Numbered from the stretch's first letter, positions 16,778 through 25,701 are shown. The stretch: 64,000 bases of DNA from Sulfurospirillum sp. UCH001 (GCF_001548035.1 NZ_AP014723.1:2418001-2482000); one strand, 5' to 3'. Numbers and translations: made by a program. Notes: generated from the sequence alone by a model not told the origin.

Positions 16778-17878
16778 TTGGAAAACAACAAACATCATCT
16801 CATCACAGAGTACGAAAAAGGACTCAAGCAGTATGAAAGTTTTAGTGACAAGATGAACATCCTCATCAAAGAGTTGCTTGACCAAGAGAAAATCTCTTAC
16901 CACTCCATCGAAAATCGTGTTAAAGAAAAAAGCAGCTTAGCAAAAAAGATCGATGGTAAAAACAAGTACCAAGATTTAGGTGAAATCACTGATATTGTAG
17001 GTTGTCGTATTATCAGCTATTTTGAAATCGATGTTGAAAAAATTGTAGCCCTTCTCTTTAAAGAGTTTAAAATAGATGAAGTGAACTCCATCGATAAAAA
17101 GAAAATCTTAGATCCTGATCGTTTTGGTTACCTCTCTTACCACATCATCTGCTCCATCAACGATGAAAGAGCGCAACTTAGAGAATACAAAAACTATAAA
17201 GATCTCAAATTTGAAATTCAAGTGCGCACCATTCTTCAGCACGCATGGGCGGAGATAGAACATGATATTGGCTACAAATCCAACATCGCCGTTCCTAGAG
17301 AATTTCGCAGAAAATTTTCACGCATCGCAAGCATACTTGAAATTGCCGATGATGAATTTAGCAGACTCAAACTTGACATTCACAACTATGTTGAAAACCT
17401 CTCCAAACAAGGGTTTGAAAACACCGATATCAACGCCGAAAGCCTTAAACTGTTCATCGAGCAATCAAACGATCTAGAAGAGATAGAAGCCTATGTTATC
17501 GAAACATTGAACTTAACCAATCTCTCTTTTTCAGAACAGATGCAAGAGGCAAACATCAGTCTCTTTTTGAACATCATCAACACATTTACCACCTATAAAG
17601 AGATACTAGAGATTCAAAACTCCATTCAAAAAAACAAAGAGCTCATCAAACAGTTCATTGTAAAATGGGCACACGCAAGAAGAAGGCTTCTTGAACGTTT
17701 CCACGAAAACTTTGAACAAAAAGATGGCTTCATTATAGGCTATGCGCTTATGCTCGAGTTTTTAGGAACCAATCATAAACAAGGGTTGAGCTCTTTTTTT
17801 CCGAGCCTTTCTCTGTCTGAGAGAGAAGAAGCTGTAGCCCTAGCGATGGCAATCTATAAAGACATTACACGTCACTAA
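16778..17878 (+). CDS. Stand-alone RelA/SpoT-type alarmone synthetase
   Basis: 366 residues. The synthetase domain (about 1-200) holds the key family segments: RVKEKSSLAKKI (ATP-binding), DIVGCRII (metal Asp), RFGYLSYHI, and the catalytic EIQVRTILQHAWAEIEHDIGY. There is no HD hydrolase domain and no TGS or ACT, so it should make, not degrade, (p)ppGpp-like nucleotides. A helical extension of about 165 residues follows and I do not recognise it. Start is TTG at 16778 with AAGGA six bases upstream; no ATG fits. The next gene follows after ten bases. Confidence 0.87.
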   Translation: MENNKHHLITEYEKGLKQYESFSDKMNILIKELLDQEKISYHSIENRVKEKSSLAKKIDGKNKYQDLGEITDIVGCRIISYFEIDVEKIVALLFKEFKIDEVNSIDKKKILDPDRFGYLSYHIICSINDERAQLREYKNYKDLKFEIQVRTILQHAWAEIEHDIGYKSNIAVPREFRRKFSRIASILEIADDEFSRLKLDIHNYVENLSKQGFENTDINAESLKLFIEQSNDLEEIEAYVIETLNLTNLSFSEQMQEANISLFLNIINTFTTYKEILEIQNSIQKNKELIKQFIVKWAHARRRLLERFHENFEQKDGFIIGYALMLEFLGTNHKQGLSSFFPSLSLSEREEAVALAMAIYKDITRH

Positions 17879-17888
17879 GTTTTACAAG

Positions 17889-18488
17889 ATGATTTCTTCT
17901 ATAACCGATAAAATGGATGTCTTTGCAGAAAATTTCACAGGTGAGAATCTGCACAAGCAAAAAATCACTAAAGCGGAGTTTGACGACTGCACCTTTGTCT
18001 CGTGCGACTTTAGCGAAACCTTTTTTTCTTCGTGCAGATTTATCGGGTGTCGTTTTGAAAACTGTAACCTTAGCCTTATGAAACTCACCGATACCAAAAT
18101 GAATGGTGTTACCTTCTCTTCATGCAAAATGATCGGCATCGACTGGACGATGGCAAACTGGGAGAGTCTTCTCTCCATCGAACCTCTACAATTTCACGAC
18201 TGCCTTTTGAATGACAGCAATTTTTTTGGCTTAAAACTTAGCGAAATTATCATGAGAAACTGCCGTATCACCGAAGTGGATTTTCAAAATGCCATACTTG
18301 AAAAAGCGGACTTTCGAGGCTCCGATCTCAAAGGCACACTCTTTGGCAACACCCATCTTGAAGGCGCCAACTTCACTGATGCACACAATGTTACACTTGA
18401 TCTACGCACAAACCATCTCAAAGGAGCTATCTTTAGCCGATTTGAGGCACTATCTTTACTTGAATTTATGGGGATTACATTAGTTTAA
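17889..18488 (+). CDS. Pentapeptide-repeat protein (Qnr/McbG-like)
   Basis: 199 residues composed almost wholly of A(D/N)LXX-like five-residue repeats (for example CTFVSCDFSETFFSSCRF and LEKADFRGSDLKGTLF), forming a right-handed quadrilateral beta helix. The spacer in the middle (about residues 75-105, IGIDWTMANWESL) and length recall Qnr proteins, which shield DNA gyrase. Whether this one does so is not evident. It sits between an alarmone synthetase and a tRNA-modifying enzyme on one transcript. Confidence 0.87.
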   Translation: MISSITDKMDVFAENFTGENLHKQKITKAEFDDCTFVSCDFSETFFSSCRFIGCRFENCNLSLMKLTDTKMNGVTFSSCKMIGIDWTMANWESLLSIEPLQFHDCLLNDSNFFGLKLSEIIMRNCRITEVDFQNAILEKADFRGSDLKGTLFGNTHLEGANFTDAHNVTLDLRTNHLKGAIFSRFEALSLLEFMGITLV

Positions 18489-19157
18489 ATGCAGACAATT
18501 TACGGTGATAGAGCAAAATGTTATACGTGTCACAGACCTAAAAGCTCCTGTATGTGTGAACACATTAGACCCATCGTGACACAGACTAAATTCATCGTTT
18601 TGATGCACCCCAAAGAGTTTAAAAAAACCAAAAATGGCACGGGGCATTTCACCCATCTCTCACTCCCTAATTCTGAGCTTTTTATGGGCATCGACTTTAG
18701 CGACAATGCTCGCATTAACGAGATCATCGAAACACATGAGAGTTTCATTCTCTACCCTTCTAAACACGCCATTAACCTCAGTCACGAAAATCCTTTGACA
18801 GATAAAACTTTACCTCTTAAAAAACCTATGGCAATTTTTCTGATTGATTCGACATGGGCGTGTTCGCTGAAAATGATGCGTGAGAGTAAGAATTTACACG
18901 CTCTTGCACACATTAGTTTTGACTCGACGAAGCGTTCGGAGTTTAAGATCAAAGAGCAACCTTTAGAGTACTGTTTATCTACCATCGAGTCCACACTTAC
19001 GGTTTTGGAGCTACTCACACACTGGAAGATAGAAACCATCGAGCCAACAAAATTTGAAGCGTTTCTTTCTCCTTTTCATGCGATGGTTGATTATCAACTG
19101 CAGTGCATCCAAAACCCTCTGCACCAAGCGGTGAGGTTCAAGTCTAGAAAATCGTAA
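18489..19157 (+). CDS. DTW-domain tRNA aminocarboxypropyltransferase-like protein
   Basis: 222 residues. An N-terminal zinc-type cluster (CYTCHRPKSSCMC) precedes the DTW domain with its signature form DSTW (FLIDSTWACSLKM). Known family members (TapT) transfer the aminocarboxypropyl group of SAM to uridine in tRNA (acp3U). The ATG directly follows the pentapeptide gene stop, so translation is coupled. Cytoplasmic. Confidence 0.9.
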   Translation: MQTIYGDRAKCYTCHRPKSSCMCEHIRPIVTQTKFIVLMHPKEFKKTKNGTGHFTHLSLPNSELFMGIDFSDNARINEIIETHESFILYPSKHAINLSHENPLTDKTLPLKKPMAIFLIDSTWACSLKMMRESKNLHALAHISFDSTKRSEFKIKEQPLEYCLSTIESTLTVLELLTHWKIETIEPTKFEAFLSPFHAMVDYQLQCIQNPLHQAVRFKSRKS

Positions 19158-19185
19158 CTGCGCTATAATGTCCTAAAAAAGGATA

Positions 19186-20262
19186 GTGGTGCGTTTTTTT
19201 CTCCTTATTTTTACCCTTATAAGCTCTTTATGGTCACTCCCCAATGATGCTGAACTCAAAAAAATGATAGGACATATGCTCGTTGTTGGATTTGATGATG
19301 CAACCATTAACGCACAAAGTCCCATCATCAAAGAGCTGCAAACGTATGAGCTGGGTGGTGTCATTTTATTTGATCGATTTTATAAAGAGAGAAATCGTAC
19401 CAAAAACATTAGCTCACCAGAACAGTTAAAAGAGCTTACCAAACAACTCAAATACTATGCAAAAAGACCACTGCTCATCTCCATCGACCAAGAGGGTGGC
19501 AAAGTTGCAAGACTCAAGCCTAGTTACGGTTTTGTAGAAATCCCTTCCGCTTTTACACTCTCTAAAACCTCTCTTGAACATGTTAAAAATGTTTATAACG
19601 CAATGGCACAGATGCTCAAAGACAATGGCATCAACTGTGATTTTGGACCCGTAGTGGACTTAGCAGTTAATGAGAAAAATAGCGTTATTGTAGGCTTAGA
19701 ACGCTCGTATGGAAAAGAGAGTGAAACCGTTACACAATTTGCCAAAGTGTTTATCGATGCACTTAAAAGCAAGGGTGTTATCAGCGTGCTAAAACACTTT
19801 CCAGGGCACGGCTCTTCACTAGGCGATTCACATTTGGGGTTTGTGGATGTCACACAAACATGGAGTGAAAGGGAGCTAGAGCCGTACCAAAAGCTTATCG
19901 CTTCCAACAGCGTTTCTATGATCATGTCTGCGCATGTTTATAACGCAAAGCTTGATGCAACCTACCCAGCAACACTCTCTTATGCCATTAATTCAAAGCT
20001 TTTGAGAGAAAAAATGCACTATAATGGTGTCTTGATAAGTGATGATTTGCAGATGGAAGCAATCTCAAAGTTTTATACGCTAAAAGAGACCGTGACCTTG
20101 GCGATAAACTCGGGCATTGATATGCTTCTTTTTGGCAACCAACTGTCTCAAACCAAAACGGATGAGATCGTAGAAACCATCATGGCACAAGTAAAAAATG
20201 GTGCGATTTCGCTTGAGCGCATTATAGAAGCTAATGAGCGTATTGCGCGCTTAAACCTCTAA
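19186..20262 (+). CDS. nagZ: Secreted GH3 beta-N-acetylhexosaminidase (NagZ-like)
   Basis: Glycoside hydrolase family 3, 358 residues. The NagZ hallmark KHFPGHGSSLGDSH and the nucleophile segment ISDDLQMEAI are intact, as is IDQEGGKVARL. It cleaves GlcNAc from peptidoglycan fragments. Unlike the cytoplasmic NagZ of enterobacteria it starts with an evident signal peptide (MVRFFLLIFTLISSLWSLP), so action in the periplasm is expected. The start is GTG behind AAAGGA. The next gene is an exported deaminase-like lipoprotein. Confidence 0.9.
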   Translation: MVRFFLLIFTLISSLWSLPNDAELKKMIGHMLVVGFDDATINAQSPIIKELQTYELGGVILFDRFYKERNRTKNISSPEQLKELTKQLKYYAKRPLLISIDQEGGKVARLKPSYGFVEIPSAFTLSKTSLEHVKNVYNAMAQMLKDNGINCDFGPVVDLAVNEKNSVIVGLERSYGKESETVTQFAKVFIDALKSKGVISVLKHFPGHGSSLGDSHLGFVDVTQTWSERELEPYQKLIASNSVSMIMSAHVYNAKLDATYPATLSYAINSKLLREKMHYNGVLISDDLQMEAISKFYTLKETVTLAINSGIDMLLFGNQLSQTKTDEIVETIMAQVKNGAISLERIIEANERIARLNL

Positions 20263-20287
20263 AACGTTTCACATGCAAGGAGTTACC

Positions 20288-21763
20288 ATGCATTATCTCA
20301 AACACCTCAGTCTTTTCTTACTACTCTCTCTTTTTGTAGGATGTACCATAGCACCCAATTTGCCACAAGGTGACAATGAAGGCGCAACTTCAGCACTTTA
20401 TGAGCGCTCCTTTGATGCCAATGTGCCCAATATCGCACTACTGAACCTCTTTTTCACACAAATGCCAAAAGGCGGTGACTTACACCACCATTACTCTGGC
20501 TCTATCTATGTGGAAACTTATCTTGAGTGGGTAAAGAACAAACACTGGTATATCGATAGCTGTACTTTCAAAATCGTTCCAATAAAAAATAATGATGGCT
20601 GTAAAGCCCTTAGCGTTGATGAACTCATCGCCAATGACACGCTTTATCGCAAACTACTCACATTGTGGTCAGACAAAGACTTTTCCAACCACAGCCACGA
20701 GCAACTACCGCCAGATAGCAACTTTTTCAACACATTTGGCTATTTTTCACCTATCTCAGACCAATACATGGATGTAGGCTTGAACATCATCAAAGAACGT
20801 GCCATCAATGAAAATGTTTCCTACATCGAAAGTATGCTCTCACGTGTTGGACTTAGCAGTTCAGAGTTTTTTAACTCCGATGAAATCAAAATGTTTAACA
20901 ACGAACTGCGCAATGCTTCTACACAAGAAGAAGTCAACGCTTTGTTAGAGCGTATCAGTATCGTGTACGAACATAGCCCAGCGTTTAATGCCAAAGTGCA
21001 AAACTTTGTAAAAGAGTTAGAGAGAAGACACCAAGGTATTGACACAGAAACCTTTACAATGCGTTACCAAACCTATGCTATCAGAGTAGTTGAGCCTCTA
21101 CAAGTTTATACCGACCTTCTCGCTGGTTATAAAGCCGTTCAAAGTACTCCACTTCTTGTGGGGGTCAATATCGTAGCGCCTGAAAACAACACTATAGCGA
21201 TTAATGACTACACGCTTCATATGCGTATGTTTAACTACTTGATGACAAAATACCCCAATATACACCGCACGCTTCATGCAGGAGAGTTAACACTGGGTAT
21301 GGTTGAGCCTAAAGAGCTTCTCTTTCACATATCGCAAGCACGTAACATCGCAGGTGCAGAACGCATCGGTCATGGTGTGGATGTCATGTATGAAAAAGAG
21401 CCGCTTTTACTTTTAGAAGCATTGAAAAAATATGCAGCCATAGAGATAAATCTTACAAGCAATGAGTTTATTTTAGGCGTCAAAGAGAGTGAACACCCCT
21501 ACTCCATCTATGCCACTTATGGTGTGCCTATCGTCATTTCTACCGATGATTCAGGTGTTTCAAGAGCTAACCTGAGCCACGAGTATGTTTTGCTTGCAAG
21601 TCGCTACCATCCAAGCTACAAAACCATCAAAACTTATGTGTATAACAGCATCGACTACTCGTTTTTAGCACCTGCAGAAAAAACGAAAATTAGAGCACAG
21701 TTGGATAAAAAATTTGAGGTTTTTGAAAAAGAGATGAGTCTCTTGGCAAAACGTTTAAACTAA
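20288..21763 (+). CDS. Adenosine-deaminase-like lipoprotein
   Basis: About 491 residues from ATG 20288; an upstream in-frame ATG at 20273 would place the AAGGAG ribosome site inside the gene. A lipobox (LFVGC) follows a hydrophobic stretch, so the protein is probably membrane-anchored in the periplasm. The amidohydrolase fold shows metal-binding GGDLHHHYSGS, then LHAGEL, RIGHGVDVMY and STDDSGVSRANLSHEY, as in ADGF/CECR1-type adenosine deaminases. A role in using extracellular nucleosides is an inference. Confidence 0.88.
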   Translation: MHYLKHLSLFLLLSLFVGCTIAPNLPQGDNEGATSALYERSFDANVPNIALLNLFFTQMPKGGDLHHHYSGSIYVETYLEWVKNKHWYIDSCTFKIVPIKNNDGCKALSVDELIANDTLYRKLLTLWSDKDFSNHSHEQLPPDSNFFNTFGYFSPISDQYMDVGLNIIKERAINENVSYIESMLSRVGLSSSEFFNSDEIKMFNNELRNASTQEEVNALLERISIVYEHSPAFNAKVQNFVKELERRHQGIDTETFTMRYQTYAIRVVEPLQVYTDLLAGYKAVQSTPLLVGVNIVAPENNTIAINDYTLHMRMFNYLMTKYPNIHRTLHAGELTLGMVEPKELLFHISQARNIAGAERIGHGVDVMYEKEPLLLLEALKKYAAIEINLTSNEFILGVKESEHPYSIYATYGVPIVISTDDSGVSRANLSHEYVLLASRYHPSYKTIKTYVYNSIDYSFLAPAEKTKIRAQLDKKFEVFEKEMSLLAKRLN

Positions 21764-21764
21764 G

Positions 21765-21783
21765 GGGTGAGAATTTCTCACCC
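21765..21783. terminator. Hairpin between convergent genes
   Basis: GGGTGAGA-ATT-TCTCACCC, an eight-pair stem, spans the gap after the deaminase gene and the end of the LysE-type gene. Confidence 0.6.
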
Positions 21784-22407
21784 AAGCGCCAACCATACCC
21801 CAACACCGAGCATCAAAGTACCAGCTATGCGGTTCATCAGCCTGACATTGTCCCCTTTTTGCAAAAATTTTCGCAAAGTATTGCCGCCACTGGCATAGAT
21901 AATCATACAGATAAATTCAAGCGTTAAAATAATGGCTAACAGCACAGAGATTTGAGGTACAAGCGGTTTTGCTTGGTTGATAAAAGGTGGCAAAAGTGCT
22001 ATGAAAAATGCCCAGCCTTTTGGGTTCGCAATAGCTGTTACAAAACCCTGAAGTGCTAAAGAGGTTGCGGAGATACTTACAGAACATTCGGTATTGGAAA
22101 GTGCCATTTTCCCACGATTTAGCCAGAGTTGTACCCCTAAAAAGCCTAAGTAAAGTCCGCCTGCGTACTTAAAAATGGTAAAAATATCAGGATGATTGAT
22201 CATGATTGCCGCGACACCCACCACCGAAGAGAGCGCTACGATGCCAACACCGATCAGCTCGCCGATCATCATGTAAAAGGTACGCTTTAAGCCGATGCTC
22301 ATGCCAAGGCTCATCGCAAGCGTCATGCACATACCAGGTGTTACCGAGACAAAAAAGAACGTAGGGAGAAAAAGCGCCATAATGGAAAAGTCAACTGCTG
22401 AAGCCAC
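21778..22407 (-). CDS. LysE/RhtB-family amino acid exporter
   Basis: 209 residues from GTG 22407, which has AAGGA eight bases upstream; the in-frame ATG farther out lacks such a site. Six membrane helices are evident, beginning with the family motif FVSVTPGMCMTLAMSLGMSIG. Family members export amino acids or related metabolites from the cytoplasm. The substrate is not evident. Single gene. Confidence 0.9.
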   Translation of the reverse strand: MASAVDFSIMALFLPTFFFVSVTPGMCMTLAMSLGMSIGLKRTFYMMIGELIGVGIVALSSVVGVAAIMINHPDIFTIFKYAGGLYLGFLGVQLWLNRGKMALSNTECSVSISATSLALQGFVTAIANPKGWAFFIALLPPFINQAKPLVPQISVLLAIILTLEFICMIIYASGGNTLRKFLQKGDNVRLMNRIAGTLMLGVGVWLALG

Positions 22408-22534
22408 GGTACATCCTTTCAACAAAAAAGAATTATACCCCATGTTTTCTTTCTAAAAAATGGAAGTTAATGTTAAGCTGTCTCATTTAATTTCAAGAAA
22501 GTTTCATACAATACATAAAACACGAAAAGGCTAG

Positions 22535-23203
22535 ATGATGACCGTATCGGAAGCACTCAAAACACGAAAATCAACACGCGCTTTTTTACCTAAAGCCGTA
22601 CCACAAGCACTTATAGAAGAGATCCTTGAAGATGCCAAGTATGCACCCTCGGGCGTCAATATGCAACCATGGCATGTGTGTGTTGTGAGTGGTGAGAAAA
22701 AACGCACACTAGAACAAAAAGTCATCGAAGCCTTTGAGAGCGGGCATAAAGAGGTGATGGACTATGCCTATTACCCTTCCACGTGGGAAGAGCCTTATCA
22801 AAGTAGGCGTAAAGAGACAGGACTTTTGATGTACAGCACACTAGGTATCGCCAAAGAGGACAAGCAACGACAAATGGAGCAATGGAAACTTAACTACCGT
22901 GCCTTTGACGCGCCCGTCGTACTCTACTTTTTTATCGATGCGAGTTTAGAGAAAGGCTCTTACCTCGACTATGGTATGTTTTTGCAGTCTGTTATGCTGA
23001 GTAGCTTAGAAAAAGGGTTAGCGACCTGCCCACAAGCCGCCTTGGCTGAATTTCCAAGCATTGTGAAAGAAGAACTAGGCGTTGCATCAAATAAACTTTT
23101 ACTCTGTGGCATTGCCATGGGCTATGAGGACAAAGAAGCGCTCATCAATGGCTATCGAACGCCTCGCATTGCCCTTAGTGAGTTTGCGACGTTTTACCAT
23201 TAA
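22535..23203 (+). CDS. Nitroreductase-family FMN oxidoreductase
   Basis: 222 residues. FMN-binding TRKSTRAFLPKAVP and YAPSGVNMQPW at the N-terminus, dimer and flavin segment MFLQSVMLSSLEKGLATCPQ, and the C-terminal GIAMGYEDK are all typical of the NfsB-like branch. Distinct from the NfsA-like enzyme at 15514. Start is one of two adjacent ATG codons. Followed after 42 bases by the YccF gene. Confidence 0.9.
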   Translation: MMTVSEALKTRKSTRAFLPKAVPQALIEEILEDAKYAPSGVNMQPWHVCVVSGEKKRTLEQKVIEAFESGHKEVMDYAYYPSTWEEPYQSRRKETGLLMYSTLGIAKEDKQRQMEQWKLNYRAFDAPVVLYFFIDASLEKGSYLDYGMFLQSVMLSSLEKGLATCPQAALAEFPSIVKEELGVASNKLLLCGIAMGYEDKEALINGYRTPRIALSEFATFYH

Positions 23204-23245
23204 CCCATATTCTAGTACAATACCTCAAAAAAACAAGGTTGGCAT

Positions 23246-23704
23246 ATGAGACTGCTTGGTAACATCATCTGGTTTTTGTTTGGTGGTATTTTCATGGGAT
23301 TGGCATGGTGGTTTTTTGGCGTGATTGCCCTTATTAGCATCATCGGCATTCCTTGGGCAAAAGCGTGCTTTGTCATCGGTCAGTTTACCTTTTTCCCTTT
23401 TGGAAAAGAGTCCATCAGCCGAAAAGCTCTGCATCAAAAAGAGGACATCGGCACAGGAACGCTAGGACTTATTGGTAACATTGTGTGGTTTATCTTCGCG
23501 GGATTTTGGCTGGCGATCGGACACATTATGTCTGCCTTTGCGTGTGCCATCACCATCATCGGCATCCCTTTTGCCATCCAGCACTTAAAACTCGCCGTTA
23601 TTTCCCTTGCTCCGATTGGGCAAACGATTGTGGATAAAGAGGTCGCAGCGGTGCTTAGAAAACAAGCGGCTGAGGCGTATGTAAGCGAAGTTCAAAATCG
23701 TTAA
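23246..23704 (+). CDS. YccF-family inner-membrane protein
   Basis: 152 residues with two copies of a DUF307-type unit, each with a GNIIWF or GNIVWF start and an IIGIPWAK or IIGIPFAI end. About four membrane helices. Family function is not established. The stop is directly followed by the start of the acetyltransferase gene. Confidence 0.9.
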   Translation: MRLLGNIIWFLFGGIFMGLAWWFFGVIALISIIGIPWAKACFVIGQFTFFPFGKESISRKALHQKEDIGTGTLGLIGNIVWFIFAGFWLAIGHIMSAFACAITIIGIPFAIQHLKLAVISLAPIGQTIVDKEVAAVLRKQAAEAYVSEVQNR

Positions 23705-24181
23705 ATGAAACCTATCGCTATTGTACCTTACAACTTTCGTTCTTTTTGTGAGATTGCAGATCTCTATCACGCAAGTGTTCATGCTATCGATCCTTCTATT
23801 TATACAGAAAAGCAACAAGAGGCTTGGGCTCCAACACCTCCAAATTATGATGCATGGCATGAGCGATTAAAGATAACCCAGCCTCTTTTAGCATTAGTTG
23901 AGAACAAAATTGTTGGTTTTATAGAATTAGAAGATGATGGTCATATTGATTGTGCTTACACACATCCACATTATCAAAAATGCGGAGTTATGACACACCT
24001 CTATAACTATATTGAATTATATGCTTATGAGAAAAAACTTCCACGCCTTTACGTTGAGGCATCATTTATTATTCAACCTTTTTTTGAAAAACGAGGATTT
24101 AGAACGATACGTGAAAATACATTGGTAAGGAATGGGTGTATCCTTACCAATTATTCAATGGAGAAAATACTACGCAGTTAA
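23705..24181 (+). CDS. GNAT-family N-acetyltransferase
   Basis: 158 residues. The acetyl-CoA fold is visible in LALVENKIVGFIELEDDGHID followed by the motif A region YTHPHYQKCGVMTHLYNYIE and a C-terminal RLYVEASFIIQPFFEKRGF typical of YafP-like members. The pyrophosphate loop reads QKCGVM, a slight variant of Q/RxxGxG/A. Target unknown. The ATG abuts the yccF stop with no separate ribosome site, so translation depends on coupling. The last gene before a 335-base gap. Confidence 0.85.
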   Translation: MKPIAIVPYNFRSFCEIADLYHASVHAIDPSIYTEKQQEAWAPTPPNYDAWHERLKITQPLLALVENKIVGFIELEDDGHIDCAYTHPHYQKCGVMTHLYNYIELYAYEKKLPRLYVEASFIIQPFFEKRGFRTIRENTLVRNGCILTNYSMEKILRS

Positions 24182-24183
24182 AT

Positions 24184-24256
24184 TCACACCTCTATCTTCT
24201 GCAACTTATAGTAAAGCACTGGTATCACTATAGAAGCCAAGGGTCAGAGCTTGATT
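24184..24256 (-). pseudogene. Remnant of an RND efflux pump C-terminus
   Basis: Minus-strand reading from 24184 gives ASIVIPVLYYKLQKIEV and a stop, closely like the end of the CusA-type protein at 27014 (VIPVLYYMLQKKEG). One base farther upstream the frame shifts: the preceding LTL is in another frame, separated by one extra G. Nothing more of the gene remains. I read this as the decayed 3' stub of a lost heavy-metal RND gene. The stretch up to 24310 shows nothing else. Confidence 0.6.
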
Positions 24257-24324
24257 TTTAACTCTAAACTCACGTTCCCCACTTTAATCAACATCTAACA
24301 TACCTTTTTATATACTTCCATCCT

Positions 24325-24436
24325 CGTCATTAGGGAGTAGTCGCTCTTCTTTATCAAAGAAGTTGGCTTGTATCAACATAATTGAGTTTTACTCATGGTG
24401 CAAGCGGTTGAAAAACTTGGCAAGACTTTTGGCTAC
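24325..24436 (+). ncRNA. yybP-ykoY (Mn2+) riboswitch
   Basis: Conserved blocks are in order: GGGAGTAG (24333-24340), hairpin CTTCTTT/AAAGAAG, TATCAACATA, hairpin GAGT/ACTC, and GGCAAGAC (24419-24426). These match the yybP-ykoY class, which binds Mn2+ and turns on Mn exporters. It lies about 90 bases before a GDT1-family transporter, a well-known target. A small hairpin TTTAC/GTAAA after it may belong to the expression platform. The rest of the 335-base gap holds only the RND remnant. Confidence 0.85.
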
Positions 24437-24516
24437 AAAATATTTACGCTTTGTAAATGCTTTGTACTCAATGGTTGATGTCACAATGTATTTATAAAGT
24501 AACAGAGGAGACTTAC

Positions 24517-25089
24517 TTGGATTCACTACTTATTTCTACTGGTGTTGTCGCTTTAGCCGAAATCGGCGATAAAACGCAACTACTCGCTTTTCTTCTAGCC
24601 GCACGGTTTAAAAAACCACTGCCTATTATCTTTGGTATTTTGGTCGCTACCATTTTCAATCATGCATTAGCAGGTGCTTTAGGTGCTTGGATTACGACGG
24701 TGATAAGCCCTGAATTGCTTCGTTGGATACTCGGTGGTTCATTCATCGCCATGGCTATTTGGACGCTTATTCCCGATGAAATTGAGGAAGAAGAGACACA
24801 AATCGCAAAACAATTTGGCGTGTTTGGTGCTACGCTGATTACATTCTTTTTAGCGGAGATGGGCGACAAAACACAAGTCGCTACCGTTGCTATGGCAGCA
24901 CACTTTAGCAATGCCCTCTTCGTTGTTGCTGGAACAACACTTGGCATGCTCATTGCCGACATACCTGCTGTTTTCATTGGCAATAAATTCGCCAGCAAAA
25001 TCCCGATGCGCCTTGTACACAGTGTTGCCGCGGCTATTTTTGCTATTTTAGGTCTTTTAACACTCTTTAAAGTTGAAGAGTATTTTTAA
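24517..25089 (+). CDS. GDT1/TMEM165-family (UPF0016) cation transporter
   Basis: 190 residues from TTG 24517, with GAGGAG six bases upstream; an ATG 60 bases earlier has no such site and would add a hydrophilic tail. Two copies of the signature E-phi-GDK are visible: ALAEIGDKTQLLAF and FLAEMGDKTQVATV. Six membrane helices. Bacterial members such as MneA export Mn2+, and the riboswitch upstream supports that role here. Confidence 0.92.
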   Translation: MDSLLISTGVVALAEIGDKTQLLAFLLAARFKKPLPIIFGILVATIFNHALAGALGAWITTVISPELLRWILGGSFIAMAIWTLIPDEIEEEETQIAKQFGVFGATLITFFLAEMGDKTQVATVAMAAHFSNALFVVAGTTLGMLIADIPAVFIGNKFASKIPMRLVHSVAAAIFAILGLLTLFKVEEYF

Positions 25090-25096
25090 TCTTAGT

Positions 25097-25122
25097 GATA
25101 GGGTGTGAAATCACACCCTATC
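25097..25122 (+). terminator. 12-pair hairpin after the GDT1 gene
   Basis: GATAGGGTGTGA-AA-TCACACCCTATC, a perfect stem eight bases after the stop. T-run is weak, so termination is likely but not certain. Confidence 0.65.
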
Positions 25123-25197
25123 CACCTTAAATATTCTTGACATTGTCACTCACTCGTAATACAATTTCTTTTATAATTTGATGCTAAAGGATACACA

Positions 25198-25701
25198 ATG
25201 TATACCATCTTAGTTGCCAGTTTAAATGAAAACATGAAGTTAGCAAAACTGATTCAAAACCATTTGGAAGCTATGAAAATCCAAAGTGAGATTATCAATT
25301 TAGTTGATTTAAACATACCCTTGTATGACTCTTTCAAAGAGACAAACGATGGCATTCCAAGTAAAATCCTTGAACTCTCAAACACAATGAAGAATGCCAC
25401 TGGGTACATCATTGTAGCACCTGAATATAACTTTTCCATTCCTCCTGTTTTAACCAATGTCATCGCGTGGTTATCTAGAAGCGGTGAGAATTTCAGAGAA
25501 CTCTTCACCTTGAAATACGTTCAACTAGCGACGCACTCAGGAATTACTGGAAATGATGTTTGCAACGCGATGAGGACACAGTTTTCAAAACTAGGAGCCA
25601 TTGTTGCGCCAAGAGAGATTTTAACGACCTATGATAAACACATTGAAGAAGGGAGTTTACAGAGAATTTTGACACAATTTATCAGTATTTCTCAAAAGTA
25701 A
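25198..25701 (+). CDS. NAD(P)H-dependent FMN reductase family protein
   Basis: 167 residues with a flavodoxin-like fold. The N-terminal phosphate loop reads LVASLNENMKLAKLI, and the family motif APEYNFSIPPVLTNVIAWLSR binds the flavin. Such proteins reduce FMN, quinones or azo dyes. ATG follows AAAGGATACACA. Monocistronic in appearance; ends before the MarR regulator promoter. Confidence 0.88.
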   Translation: MYTILVASLNENMKLAKLIQNHLEAMKIQSEIINLVDLNIPLYDSFKETNDGIPSKILELSNTMKNATGYIIVAPEYNFSIPPVLTNVIAWLSRSGENFRELFTLKYVQLATHSGITGNDVCNAMRTQFSKLGAIVAPREILTTYDKHIEEGSLQRILTQFISISQK

